A stretch of DNA of 64,000 bases from Polytrichum commune. Lineage: Eukaryota; Streptophyta; Polytrichopsida; Polytrichales; Polytrichaceae. Position 1 is the first letter of the stretch, and each line of letters starts with the position of its first letter. Below, in pieces: positions 1-12,564 of the stretch. The stretch is from NCBI GenBank assembly GCA_950295325.1, contig OX485804.1, positions 57,350,001 to 57,414,000 on the forward strand, written 5' to 3'. Position numbers and translations under genes: made by a program. A model generated the notes under the pieces. It was given only the letters and a program-made list of their open reading frames with translations, was not told the DNA's origin and ran no database searches.

Positions 1-18
1 GTAGAGCTTTCTTCTCAC

Positions 19-53
<35 letters not shown>

Positions 54-795
54 ATAAATTTTAGAGAGGGATTTGGAGTTGATCTACACGGAAATATGAT
101 ATTTTTGGAGAATTTTGTTAGAGTTATCCGTCAACCCAAAATGTCGTGCCTGCCATGGTGCATGATCGATCTCCGTGAACATCTGGTTGCTTAATGCCCT
201 TACAGACGTAGGGAATAAACCTAAACCCTAAACGATGCCCATCCGGTTGCTTAACGCTCATCTGGTTGCTTTGATTATGTTGTAGTATTAACTCTATACC
301 CTTCTACATTATTGCATGGACCCTATTTTTGCTTGCTTTGTTGTTGGTGTTTTAATTGTTTTTTTTGACACTCAGTACCGTTGTGTTTAATTATGCGTGT
401 AACTTGGTTGAGGAACATGGGTTGATTTTGTTGTTTGAAACTGTTTATGAACACTCTTAATGTAAAACCTTGCTGTGCCTTGGATTTTGGTGACTTAGTA
501 CTTTGAATGCTCTTAAACCCTTTGGAGCAAAATCAAATAATTATAATGAACATACCTAGCTTAAAATTAAAGCTTCATCAAATTTAAAAGTAATTATAGA
601 GTCATTTAAAAAACAAGAAATTAGCAAATTATATAATAATACGGTACAAAAAATTAAGGATGGATAATTAAATACCCCTTGAATAAATACCCTTGTCACG
701 CACGTGCATACATATATACATGTCTAGTGAACTCCCCGAGGACTATGTCTTTCTGCATTGCAAGGATGGGACCCAGACACAAATGTATGTTAGAG
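1..795. other. Intergenic, no gene seen
   Basis: A poly-T run at 21-49, two telomere-like CCTAAA words at 220-233, otherwise AT-rich DNA. Confidence 0.6.
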
Positions 796-1870
796 CAGAG
801 GCACCCGTAACCGATCACTTGAGAGATTTTGCGCCAGGTCTGGAGAAGTATAAGGTGGTGTAAAAGTTCCCCATGTAGGTAGATAGAAGTCAGGAGGATT
901 GTAATTTCTTTTTGGTAATTCTATTCCTCATATTGAAATTATTGTGGATTTTTTAGGTCAAAAGTTGGCCCAAACAAATTACTAATGTCTAGAGTCTATC
1001 ATAACCGCTCATTCTTTCTTGTTTGAGCACTCAAAATCAAGACATATGTCATGACACTATTGGTTCCGACCTGATTGAAATTGAATCCCAGCTTGATTGA
1101 AATTACGGTACCCCTATAGATTGTTGATAGGGTCTTGATCGGGAACATGCGCCTCTACAATATTTGTGCCATTGGTAGAAATTCATTATTCTTGACAGAT
1201 CTTTTTGCGTCTCAAAGCTCAAGAAGAAAAGGGTTAGCATGTGCATCATCCGACCCCATAAGTCACAAGTGATCATGTCGGTGAATAAGTACATGCGTTT
1301 CGACACCAATACCGTGTATTGTTCTCAACACATGTATAATTGGGATTTGTTGGCCAAGTCTAAAAGGTGGAGTTGATGGTTGGTTCACGAGGTTAAAGTT
1401 TCAGCACATCCAAAAATGTATGTGAAGAAGTCAGGGTCAATCCCACAAAGCTCTAGAGCTATTCTCGAATTGATATATAGTAGAGGGGTCTATTCCCGAT
1501 AAGACCCCATCAACAATCTATAGGGTACTGGAGTTTCAATCAAGTTGGGATTGAATTTCAATTAGATTGGGGTTGAATTTTGATCATGCTGGAACTAGTA
1601 GTGTCATGACACATAACCTGGTTTTGAGTGCTAGAGTGAGGAGAAATGAGCGATTAAAATGAGCAGTGTTGGCAAACTTTAGACATTGGTAATATGTTTA
1701 GGCTAATTGTTGGCTTCAAAAACTCACGGTAATTTCAATTGAAGGAATAAAGTTATTGAAAAATGCAGTCCTTTTGATTTCTATCTTCATACACAGGAAA
1801 ATTTGCACTGCCTTATACTTCTCTAGATCGAGCGGAGAATCTCTTAAGTGATCGGGTATGAGCGCCTCTA
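796..1870. mobile_element. Long-TIR foldback element (about 1.1 kb)
   Basis: The left arm (about 796-1150) and right arm (about 1490-1870) are imperfect reverse complements over about 350 bp. Examples are GCAGAGGCACCCGTAACCGA against a right end reading TCGGGTATGAGCGCCTCTAC, and ACCCCTATAGATTGTTGATA against ATCAACAATCTATAGGGTAC. No coding capacity. Target duplication not identified. Confidence 0.65.
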
Positions 1871-2416
1871 CAATATACGATCAACGTCCATTGACAATGA
1901 ACCAAAAGAAGGTCACATAAGTACCCTCCTGAGTCCCCCCGCCAAAGTTATATTGACTATTAAATCTAGAATGACTAACAAATATTGAGCACATAGTCTA
2001 ATCTCTTCCAACCTCGTGTCTTTTTGGTGTATGTTCTTAGATATGCGTCTAACTTGAATAAAAATGGGAGAACCGGCAACTACTCTGACTTGCCAATCTA
2101 TTACTGATTCAACGTCAAAGTGGTAGAAAATTAGCTGAATCATATTTAAAGTAAAAACTAATACAAAAACTAATCGAAGCATTTCAATGTACAGCCGATT
2201 TGATACCGATAAAAATAAAGTAACGATAATGACCATGTGAGCTCAAATTTCTCCCTGATCACTGCACACACCACTCCGAAAATACACGTGTCTGATAGAG
2301 AAAAGTAACCTAATTAGGACTGCTTACCTCACAACTGGTGAGCGAGCCCACAGTGAAACTGGGCACAGAAAGCATGACCAAACCAATCTGACCCGACTCG
2401 ACCCGACCCGACCTAA

Positions 2417-2947
2417 GGGCCAAGTTCCATGTGCTGGTCCCGGTCCGTTTTTTAAATGGGTGAGAAACGGGTGACATCATCCAAAAAATGGGTGATGTCA
2501 CCCATTTTATGGAGGGGTACTTCTATGTGGGTGCTGGTTTTTTTCGATTTCCTACTTTCTAACTAAATTTGGTGAGTGATAAGACATGACACTTTATGAA
2601 GGTCACCTAGATTCTAAAAACATCATAAAATACATGTTCTCTAGGAGTACTCCTCAAATGAAGGGACTAGAAGAACAAAGTGGCCTTTAGTATCCAAGGG
2701 TGTACCCTAGGTGACTGGCCGATCCGGTCACTGGAGCTTTCTAACCGGCACATGTCCTTCTCGTTACCGTTAGGACTACCGGTCCTTTGGCACCCGTTCT
2801 TGCACAACACAAAATGTGGGACACCCATCCATGAGGGGCACCGGTCCTTGGGTGAGAAGGATGGGCACATGGCACCACCCTCTTTTCACCGGCCCACCCA
2901 TTTATTTTGAAAAAAACGGACCAGGACCGGCACATGGAACTTGGCCC
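2417..2947. mobile_element. PIF/Harbinger-like MITE (531 bp)
   Basis: Ends GGGCCAAGTTCCATGTGC and GCACATGGAACTTGGCCC are perfect inverted repeats that extend to about 37 bp with minor changes. Three-base direct repeats TAA lie at 2414-2416 and 2948-2950. GGGCC-type ends with a TWA target duplication are typical of Tourist-like elements. Open frames inside are short and unrecognised. Confidence 0.8.
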
Positions 2948-4266
2948 TAACTGGGGCCGACCGCTTTGGAACCCTTCTTTCGTTCCCCTTGCAACATCAT
3001 AAAGTCCGACTCGACGCGAGACAGATTGGGAGAAATATCTCGGGGGTCGGAGTTTTAATAAGAGAGGATAAAGCGATGCAGCAACGACGGTGTTGTTTGT
3101 GCTCGGGTAAGTTAGCACTGTGGGGAACACACAACACATGCGCATGCGCATCCATCGCAAAGCAAGTCGTGGCATGGTGTGGGCGTGGGGGAGGGAGCGT
3201 GGGAGCTAGGGAGGGAGGGGAAGGCGGGGGAAGCCAACAAGAGAGAGAAACAAGGGGCGGGGGCGCTTGAGTGAGGGCTCATTAATGGGGGGTGCTTGGG
3301 GAGTGGGCGACAGGCGGCCGACCATATGATGCCGCATTGCAGGCAGGCAGGCAGGCAGGTAGGCAGAGAGTGTGAATGCATGGGGTCCTCCTCTCCTGAC
3401 CCCCTCCCCCCCCCGGCCTGGCCTGCCCTGCCCCTGGCTTGCTAGCTCACAATGGCAGCCAAACGACCGCACACACCTCTCACACGCACCACGGCAGTAG
3501 CAGCTGCTCACTTGGCTCCTGCCGCACCCCCCTTCCCTCCTAGGACACCCCAAGCTCCGTAATATCAGCCTCCATAATGTCACACTCTCTCTAATATCTT
3601 GAAACCGTAGGGAACGGATCTTCGGAGTTCCCATCTCACTCCTTCTTATGTCACATCTCTCTCCCTTATATCACGAGATTTGTGAAGAATGCAAACCACT
3701 CAAGAAGTCAACCCACACCCTTGCATTGCGCCGTGTGTCAACATGTGGAGTGCCACCTTCTTATTCTTCTTGTTTTCCTTCTTCTTATGCCACTTGTTGA
3801 ATGTTGGTGCATGCGTCCGCCACATCGCCACATCTCCTTTGTGTTATTCCATAAATGTCACATGCTGCACTAATTCTATAGCATCACACATCCATGTTAA
3901 CACTACAAAACTCCACAATATCATGTGCACTTTATTTGCTACAGGTGTGATACTACGGAGTTTAGAGTGTAGTCCCTCCCTCCCTCCCCGCATCCGCATG
4001 CTATGCAGCTCCAGCCCTCAGTGCCTAGGGAGATTTTTGGGCGGGCAGAGTCGGTCAAAATCCTAGTGTTTCCAACCCCAACTAGTTGGGCGTTGTCATC
4101 TTTTGGTTTTTCTTTACTACTTTGAGGCGTATTTTAATAGATTCCTCTAAAATGGTCAGTAATTTTCTTGAAGTCTTGAACTTTGACCAATCATTTCGTA
4201 AACTCAACTGGGTCTTCTGTAACTAGCGGTTGGTTCTCCCTGTTTATTGCAACCCTTCATCCCCTA
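2948..4266. other. Intergenic, GC-rich block
   Basis: The interval 3000-3560 is unusually GC-rich with purine/pyrimidine strand skew and CACACA-like words. It could be a promoter or 5' UTR of an unseen gene. No supported coding sequence. Confidence 0.4.
3341..3366. repeat. GCAG tetranucleotide microsatellite
   Basis: About five GCAG units with one changed unit, in a GC-rich purine-skewed block (3170-3560). Confidence 0.85.
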
Positions 4267-4561
4267 TAACATTATTAAGCGGTGTGTGTTTGTTCATGTG
4301 GGCCCTAAGAACATAACCACGGGATGCCCCAACCTAGTGCAAGGAGACTCAAATTAAGTATGAATTTGACTCTCCTTACACTAGGTTGGGGCATCATGTG
4401 GTTGTATTCTCAGACTGAATCATAGTCTCTTTGGACTAGGTTGGGACATCCCGTGGTTGTATTCTTAAACTGAATATGAGTCTTTATGCACTAGGTTGGA
4501 GCATCCCGTGGTTGTATTCTCAGTGTCCACATGAACGAACACACATTGCTTAATAATGTTA
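4267..4561. mobile_element. Foldback MITE (295 bp)
   Basis: Arms of about 75 bp: TAACATTATTAAGC...CCAACCTAGTGCA at the left, TGCACTAGGTTGGAGC...GCTTAATAATGTTA at the right. The middle repeats the CACTAGGTTGGGGCATC block. A partial copy occurs at 25020-25143. Confidence 0.8.
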
Positions 4562-7500
4562 GGCCATTGCAACAAAAATGTGTATCTTTTCATTATAACC
4601 CCGAAGCTAGGGTGGCGGTGGTTCACATGAAGGCTGGATCGTGAAGGAGAGTCCCCTTTGGATTCTTGGAGTTGTGATTGGGTGAGAAACAAGCCAAAGA
4701 TCCAAGTTGGACTTAGAAAATAAACGAAAAGGATAATGTCTATGTTTGCCACTACTAAGGTACATAGACGTGTCTAATTCCAACACAATAATAATTCGGA
4801 CATTTGTATTTGAGTGGCATGTGTTTAGGTGTAGATTTAAGAACAAACCACAAAGGACATGTGTTTAAAAGAGGTTGGATTGTGTCTTTCAAATATGTTC
4901 AAGGTTCAAGTCAACATGATTGGGTGGGACCTATATGACCACTTAATGAGCATGAGAATCTTCACTTTGATAATGGACAAGATACTCCGGTGAGCTTATA
5001 AATTTATGAGATAAAATGTTATGAACACGATTTGGATTTGTTAATCATCTTGCACCAATTGTGTGTTTCACATCTTACTAGAAGTGGGTGTAGAGAGAAA
5101 AGTAGACAAATTAGGTGCGTCTATCTGATAATAAGTTATCCATAGACTCAGTCTTCTTGTTCAACTGCTACTACATTTTTGGACTCATTATGATGGTTCA
5201 AGGGGATGGGGTCACTTGGGAGGTAATAGAAAAAAAGCACATGGGAAAAATCTAGGGTTTCATATAATGTTTGGGCCTAGAATTCACTTAGAGAACACCC
5301 ATAAAAGTAAATGGAATTAATTTTATATAACATTCTTGGAGTATGTGCATTTTATATTACCCCCCCAATTTGCTGCACGTGGTATGAACAAAATACATAT
5401 AGTGCACCTCTTGAGGTTGTATACCAAGCAATTGGGCTCCGGCATATTGTACACGGATTAAACCAACATCCCTTTACAAGGAAAATGAATACCAACCCTC
5501 GGGGGTGATTTATACCAAGTGACCGGGGCATGAAGGGGTGAGAAATAGGGTGTGGTCCAAGTTAATTCCTAATTGGCAGTATGGTTGCTCTAATTCAGTA
5601 GGTGAGTGATACATGGTGATTTAGTCACCACCTTAATGATATTTTGGTTAGTCACCTTTGTTAAAGTCAAACTACACCCACCATCCTCCATAATTAGGAG
5701 TGCGATTGACTGCGTTATGACATATTTGATTTTGTGCGCAAGGTGGACAAATTAGGAGGGAGCAACTTGGGCAAATTAAGAGGCAACATGTGGCTATGAG
5801 GTGCCAAACAACTAGTAATGTAAGTATTTTATAATGAAAAGCCAATTCAACAACATTTTATCTTACATGTGAACGCTTTAGAGGTTAGACACAACCAAGA
5901 TTGGCATCAAACTTGATTTTCATTGGTAGATGACCCATGTAGAAATTGCTAACGATGTCGTCCACCTACACAATATTGAAAGATAAAAGAGTTCCGATCC
6001 CTCCTATAACATCACATTGAAAAGCAAAGAATAGTTGATTCCGGAGCCTAGATCAACACCTTTCTCAACTCAGACTTTGACGATTTCAAATTCTTTGGTC
6101 TTGCTTCGTATTTGCTAACATGTTCAAGCTTCCAATGCTTGAATCTATCGGCTGGATGATTCCATAGAGCTGGAGGTGTCCACATTAGCCTCATCCACCT
6201 TAACATGAACGATGAAGACTTGGTAGAATCTTCGCATGCGGGCTATGGCTTAAATTAAGAGGCTGACTCTTTCTAACCATCATAAGTTGTCATTGGGACA
6301 ACTGGACTCTGTCATACAATACGCAGATTTAACCCTCCTCCTACAACAAGGAAATTAACTCTTAACCCTTAGGGATATAGTCCACACCAAGGCTGGAGCA
6401 AGGGGTTGATCACACTAGCCACTTCTAGCATCATATATCAACATCTCCAGCTGTAAGGAAATTCAACACTCCTCTGCTGCAAGGAAAGTGTCTAGATTAA
6501 TCTTAGAGGGTAGTTTACACAAAGGTTGGATGAATGACACATTTACAATTAGATCAATAAAGTTATGTGTAACTTGCATAATGTAGTCCAGCCATGTGGG
6601 TCGGTTTCATGATCATGGAATATGTCAATTAATTTTCATGGACTCCTCGGAAGAATTGAAAATATTCATATAGTATTCACATATTCAGGTTGAATTTGGG
6701 AATTTGGGAATTTGGGTGGAGTAATACTCCCGATATTATGTGCGGGAATTATTGTTCATCACAAGAATGTTTTCAAGAAGCATTGTTCATCTTAATAGTA
6801 TTCCTTATAATTATTATTGATAGCAACACTATCATTGAGAATACTGACATTATTCACAATATTCTTACTATTCAAACCAACACTATTTATTATTTGTACG
6901 GGCGTTAGTTTCTTCCTATTTTCTAAGTTTCTTCCCATGAAAATAAGATAAGTAGAGGCCATGTCAAATGCTAAATATACGATGGAACACAACCATGCAG
7001 TTGAATAATGTTATGTGTCTGGGCATCAAACTCACAATCCTGTTTGAGGTAGGCGCAACGGATTGAAGGCTTGTGTTTTTGTATTTGATGTGTGATCCAC
7101 TTGTTGGGTATTAGGGTATAGAATTAAATATGAACTGTAACAAAGCATCTGCTGTTTACAATTGTTGATGAATACATTTGTATTTCAAAATCAAAGGATG
7201 TATTTCGAGATATCTAGAATGGGCCTAAATCCAAATATGTCTGATGGGTCCAATATTAAACACACGTGGTATATGATTGAATACACATAGCATCACCAAC
7301 CCTTCTTTCTCTGTAATTTCTCTGTATGGTAAGGTAAAGGCATCTATAACCGATAAAATAAGAGAGTTTGCACCTGTTTAGGAGGATCAATAGCAAGGAA
7401 TTGGTTTTCTTAAGAAGAGAAATAAATTCTAAGAGAATGCAAAAAATAAAGATAAATCTCATGAATATAAAAATTGCTACAGATTTCGAATCGTTAAAAT

Positions 7501-8143
7501 TAGGGTAACACATAGTTGATATGTAGGTTAATTCATAACTGCTCATCTAAATTCTAATGCTTTACTACAAAAAGAGTCAAACCTCTCATGAGGGTAATTG
7601 ATCACAAGTTGCCATCATATAAACCTTAACTCCGTTTGTTTAAGAAATATAGATCTCATCCATGTCGGCAATACATGACCCTAGTGTGCATTTAAATGGA
7701 CCTGGTTGACTATGAATGCCTTGACTTTAATCATTGTCCTCACAAAAGAGACCCAAGAAACAACTCTTGCAAATAGTCAATCTTGAACATAATAGGTATG
7801 GAGAGGGTCAGCGAAGTTGGAATATGAGCAAAAGCTAAATAGGCATACAAATAATTCTTAAGCTGCAACCACCCTTGTAATAAGCTATGGGGTAGCACCC
7901 ATTCTTCAACCACACATGTGATGGTTCTCATGTAAATAAATCAAAGTATGGAATCTAGCACAACATTGTATAACCCTTAAGGTGTGTAGTCCTAAAGTGG
8001 TATGTGATCTTAAATGCTTTCTAACATATAAGTACATATTCAAGTATGAAACATACATATATGAAAGAAAACCATTTAGAAAATATATGAGCATCACTTC
8101 ACAAATTCATAAGATATTCACTTTCATTCCAAAAATAGCAAGA
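4562..8143. other. Intergenic, no gene seen
   Basis: AT-rich, stop-dense in all frames. Contains the dispersed repeat at 6407-6459 and weakly related words at 5440-5510 and 6310-6400. Confidence 0.6.
6407..6459. repeat. Dispersed repeat, inverted copy of 18701-18750
   Basis: Its reverse complement reads TTACAGCTGGAGATG...AAGTGGCTAGTGTGAT, matching the segment within dioxygenase intron 2. Confidence 0.65.
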
Positions 8144-8719
8144 GCAACTCTCATGTTCCTCATTTGGGTTTGTGTTCATGTAAATTTTGTTCAATTGTCA
8201 AATCCCTACATATGGTGGGATGTTGAGAGTATCCACTTTAGGGACACTTACTTTAATGTGAAGGATCCTTTACACGTTCTTAAGGAATCAAAAGCCACAT
8301 ACGCAAGAATAATGACCCACTTCGATTTTGACTCTACTAGGTTTTAAAATACCTTTATCTTTGTATAATATACCACAATCCGCCAGCTTGCATACTATCG
8401 TCACCACTTGGAATTTTGCACCCAATGAATTTTGCAACTCTCATGTTCCTCATCTGGGTTTGTGTTCATGTAAATTTTGTTCGATTGTCAAACCCCTACA
8501 CATGGTGGAATATTGAGAGTATCCACTTTAGGCACGCTTACTTTAATGTGAAGGATCCTTTACACGTTCTTAAGGAATCAAAAGCCACATACGCAAGAAT
8601 AATGGCCCACTTCAATTTTGACTCTACTAGGTTTTAAAATACCTTTATCTTTGTATAATACACCACAATCTGCCACCTTGCATACTATCGTCACCACTTG
8701 GAATTTTGCACCCAATGAG
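8144..8719. repeat. 290-bp direct tandem duplication
   Basis: Unit 1 is 8144-8433 and unit 2 is 8434-8719; they are nearly identical with scattered substitutions. Each unit contains the same open frame of about 60 codons (MFLIWVCVHVNFV...DFDSTRF or close). No domain recognised, so no gene is called. Confidence 0.9.
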
Positions 8720-9948
8720 TAGTTAGCTCGCGCTTTCCACTTTTGACAAAAGGGTCACCACAACAATTCATGTCTTAACAAATGTTATGAGCGCATGAGA
8801 ATCCCAAGAAAATGGTATTCCTCCCACGTGACTGATCTTCTTGGCTAGATTGTTGTGATGTTCCTATGACTTACGACCATTTGATTGACATGGAAATACT
8901 TGGCTTCTACGCGGTCGAAGAAAAGGGAGGGTTGAGTCAACATGCTAACTCACCTCTCATTTGGGAGCTTGAGGTTGAAAACTTTTACGAACACAAGTAT
9001 ACCTAGTCCCTACTGCGCCATTTTTATTGGACCGTCAAGTTGATATTAGCCCCTCTATCTCATTGAGGCCACATTGCACTCCGGTACTCCAGGAGTTAGC
9101 TTTTTCGACACCATCTTGATGTGCTTCTAGTCTTCACAAGTCTTTTGGCTTTCTGGACTCTGAAACCAGTTTCATTCGATTGGGTAAGTTCCGCTCGTTG
9201 GCAAAGGCTTTTGTCTGTTGGCATTAAAAGAAGGGAGGAAAAGAGAAAAATAACGGGCCGGCCACGTAACTCGGTGGGGTAGCTAGGCTTCTTGTCGGTA
9301 AAAGCTTTTTGCCGGGGTGGAAATTTTGGGCGGTCCTCACAAATAATCTTCCTGCTTGTCACTTAAAGAGGCAACAAGCCGGGGACCCACAGAACAATTA
9401 TCTTGACGCGCTGGATCCGTGTGCAGGGTGGAGAGCAGACAGAACAAAGGAAGAAGGAGGGGCTTGGTAGCATCTGGTTGTCAAGAGGCGGAAGACAGGC
9501 ATCAAATTTGGGGAGGAGGCGAGCGAGGGAGGGTTCCCAATTATCTCCCCAAATGTCGGGTTTCGGGGTGGATATTATGGAGCCAACTGGAACATCGCAC
9601 ATATTCTCTGTAAACATTTTCACTTTAACCGACAACACAAATTTGTGAGAGGAAAAAGTATATAGCTTTGTCAGCCACCAGTGCGCTTCCTTTGATGACT
9701 AGTCCATGCATTCCAACTTTTCTTTTAGAATATGGAATTCCTATCGCATATCACGCGGCCACATCATTTGTATCAAATCGCTTGTGATGCTCATGCATGC
9801 AGCTCTATCCAAACAACCTCATAGCCCATCGACAGACACTCTTTGATTGCTCGATACCAAGGTGTGTCGGGGTAGGCTCATTACCTCCACTCTGTATCGA
9901 ACATGTAGAACATGAATACAAAACAAAGACGGGCTTACTCATGGATGC
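8720..9948. other. Intergenic, no gene recognised
   Basis: Mixed composition; the interval 9100-9650 is more GC-rich with 80-90 codon open frames on both strands. None resembles a known family. Confidence 0.5.
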
Positions 9949-10171
9949 AACACTAAAGTATGGTATTCAGTGTCACTTACGATTCGGAGTTACACATTCC
10001 TTTGTCTTCTTATTGTTGGTGTGATGTTTTATCAAGCAAAGTTGTAAATGCTTTATAATGTCGAAGCAACCTATTTGACCTTTGTTGGTACAAAAATGAG
10101 ATGTAGAGTAAGTCATTCTATCGTTGCGTAATTTCAGATAGTAAGTGACACTAAATATCATGTTTAGTGTA
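9949..10171. mobile_element. CACTAAATAT-type MITE, diverged copy (about 223 bp)
   Basis: The left end ACACTAAAGTATGGTATTCA with AGTGTCACTTAC pairs with the right arm GTAAGTGACACTAAATATCA and a TAGTGTA end. Same terminus type as the elements at 14.7 and 48.9 kb. Confidence 0.6.
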
Positions 10172-12493
10172 CTACATAATATTGCTAAGTTTCATACTCC
10201 TTCACCCATTCTAAATGAAAGAGATGCCAAGTTTCACGGGGACCTTGCCGTGGCCTTAAGATTGAAGCCGTTGTTTTTCGAGAATCCCAACACATTTATC
10301 CCTAGTCCTTGATCGAACTATTCTCCCGCCTAGGATAAGTGCCAGGTGGAGCTTAGCAATGTTGATAATGTAGTTACCCTCATCCATAAAATTATTTAGT
10401 GTGGTCTAGAATAAAACCTGAATTAACTCCAGAGAGAATGTAGAATTTACGTCGAGGTGAGTTAAATTCAATTTTGGATTCAATGTCACTTGCCGATGAT
10501 CATTGTCCCTGAACTGTCCTCTTCCAATGCAACTACCACGGCTTTGACATCCAAACCTCCTAAAACAAACCCTCGCACTTACTTGGATCATAATCCCCAT
10601 TTATATGGTACATTTATATTTTTAGGAAACATAATTTCTTGCACTACAATGTTTGTGGTATTCACATGATCACTAACTATCTGGAATAACCCAATGCTAT
10701 ATTAATTGTGTAGTATAATATATTCTAGAGAATAGTAGATTGTTTGGACAATATAGAACATAATTAAATTTACTTGGCGGATTATCTACATTCAAACAGT
10801 AAAAAATATATAATGATGCGTAGTCTCCACATTATATACTAGCAAGAAGTGACTATAACTACCATGAACAATGTAGCAAAATAATGCTTTATCAGTTGAA
10901 TTATTGTCAAGTTTTATAGTATTTGTATGGATAGGTAATTTCATTTTGAGTGCTTTGTGAGTTGATAATCATGTATTGCAAGTTGAAGTCAATGGATAAA
11001 GTAGTTGTGTGTCATTATAGTGGCACGGCAACACATGTTTGATAAGCAGGGGTCCGTTAACAAAATAAAGTTTGGACACATTATAATAAGTTCATATTAA
11101 AGCATAAAAATGTTAAAATAAGAATATAAAATATAAAATAAAGTATAGTAAGGTATAATAAGGTATAATAAGATAGAATGAGGTACAGTGAAACCTATTC
11201 TTGTTAATTATGTCATTACAAAAATATAATTATATAATATGTGATGGATTTCTTTATTCTTCTCTTATATTCCATTATATTTCTTTTATTCTTATATTCT
11301 ATTATATAATAAAATCTTATTACATAAATATGGCAAATGGGTGCATTGACACACTCCATTAGTACTTACTGTACATGTTCAAGTAGACAGAGTGGATTAC
11401 ATTCGCTGCTACCCATGACGACGACAATGATGATGAGCAAAGCAGGGCAAGGGACAGAATAGAATTGCTGGAGGCGGCTGATATTCTGCAAGCTTGGGAG
11501 GCATCAATGATATCTCTGGAGCAAGCTCGGAAGGTGTCAGGTGTTGCCCCCTCTGCCCCAGGCTGGACTATAAACTGAAGTGGTGATGACTTAGAAGCAA
11601 AGGCAAGCTTCAAGGCCAGGCTCTGCAAAACATTTACTTGGAACCCAGCTCGGGTGATGATTTCTTTCAGACTTGTAGGCAGTGTATATTTGAGCCTGAC
11701 AGTGCGTTCCGGTGTTGATTGGCTGAGATCGGGGAATTTTATGAGCTTGTCTCACAGGAATAATCATGGTCGTGAATGAAGACTTGAAGTCACTAGTACC
11801 TAGTACACAGTAATGTTGTATACATTTCATATTAATCAGTTTTGAGAAGTTACAGTAGCAACTACTCGACAGCAACAACCTGTATAATAAGCAAGGGTCA
11901 TCGGCAAAAGAAGGCACTGACAGTTTATACTACGTTCTTTATTAAGCATGAGTTTTAATATAATAATAATATAATATGTCAAAATAAGATATAATGAGGT
12001 ACGATCTATCATAATTAGTTATTCTAAAGAATATACTTATTATATCTTAAGATTCATGTATAATATATATCTTTAATCTGATCTTATCATCCATTGCCCA
12101 TGGTAAATACAGAGGTCAACTACGTCAAATAAGAGACCATTGGATTCGTCTTCTTGAGTTCTATGCAACACCAAATCCATTGGGACAATACCATTTGTGA
12201 AAAAGGGAGAGCATAATGAACAAAGATAAATTTCTTATTATAAAACGCATGTTGCCGCCCCGGGAACGTAGCTAGCAACATGACTAGATTACTTTGGATG
12301 AAACTTAGACCTTGGAACTTAGGCCACTTCACACACAAGACTGAAGGCCTGTGATGATTGCAATCTAAGAGCTCTTGTTGGTCGAAAGGGTGGAGACCGT
12401 CCAAGTTCACTTCACACACAAAGGTGAAGGCCTAAAGGCCCAAAGAAAACTTCATGGATGAAAAGTCTACGTGGCGGACTATGGATAAAGTTT
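10172..12493. other. Intergenic with one candidate exon
   Basis: AT-rich. The interval 11100-11330 has repeated AAGGTATAATAAG-type words. Only the candidate exon at 11391-11578 stands out. Confidence 0.5.
11391..11578 (+). CDS. Candidate terminal exon, unknown protein
   Basis: After a possible acceptor GTAGACAG the plus strand stays open for 61 codons to a TGA. It encodes an acidic, helix-prone peptide (DDEQSRARDRIELLEAADIL) ending APGWTIN. Codon usage and composition look more protein-like than the AT-rich surroundings. No upstream exon or ATG was found, so it may be a captured or relic exon. Confidence 0.25.
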
Positions 12494-12564
12494 CATGGTC
12501 TCCGGGAATTTTTGTCACAACCACCTCCAAGAGGTGGGCTTGACGCAAATTCCGGGAGACCATG
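12494..12564. repeat. Perfect 18-bp stem hairpin with nested inner stem
   Basis: CATGGTCTCCGGGAATTT pairs perfectly with AAATTCCGGGAGACCATG; an inner CCACCTC/GAGGTGG stem lies in the loop. Flanking sequence also repeats CACTTCACACACAA words. Confidence 0.8.

Noticed and set aside
220-233. Telomere-like CCTAAACCCTAAAC
   Set aside because: Only about two units; too short for an interstitial telomere.
2667-3634. Overlapping 70-144 codon frames on both strands
   Set aside because: They fall in a MITE and a GC-rich skewed block, where frames stay open by composition; no domain seen.
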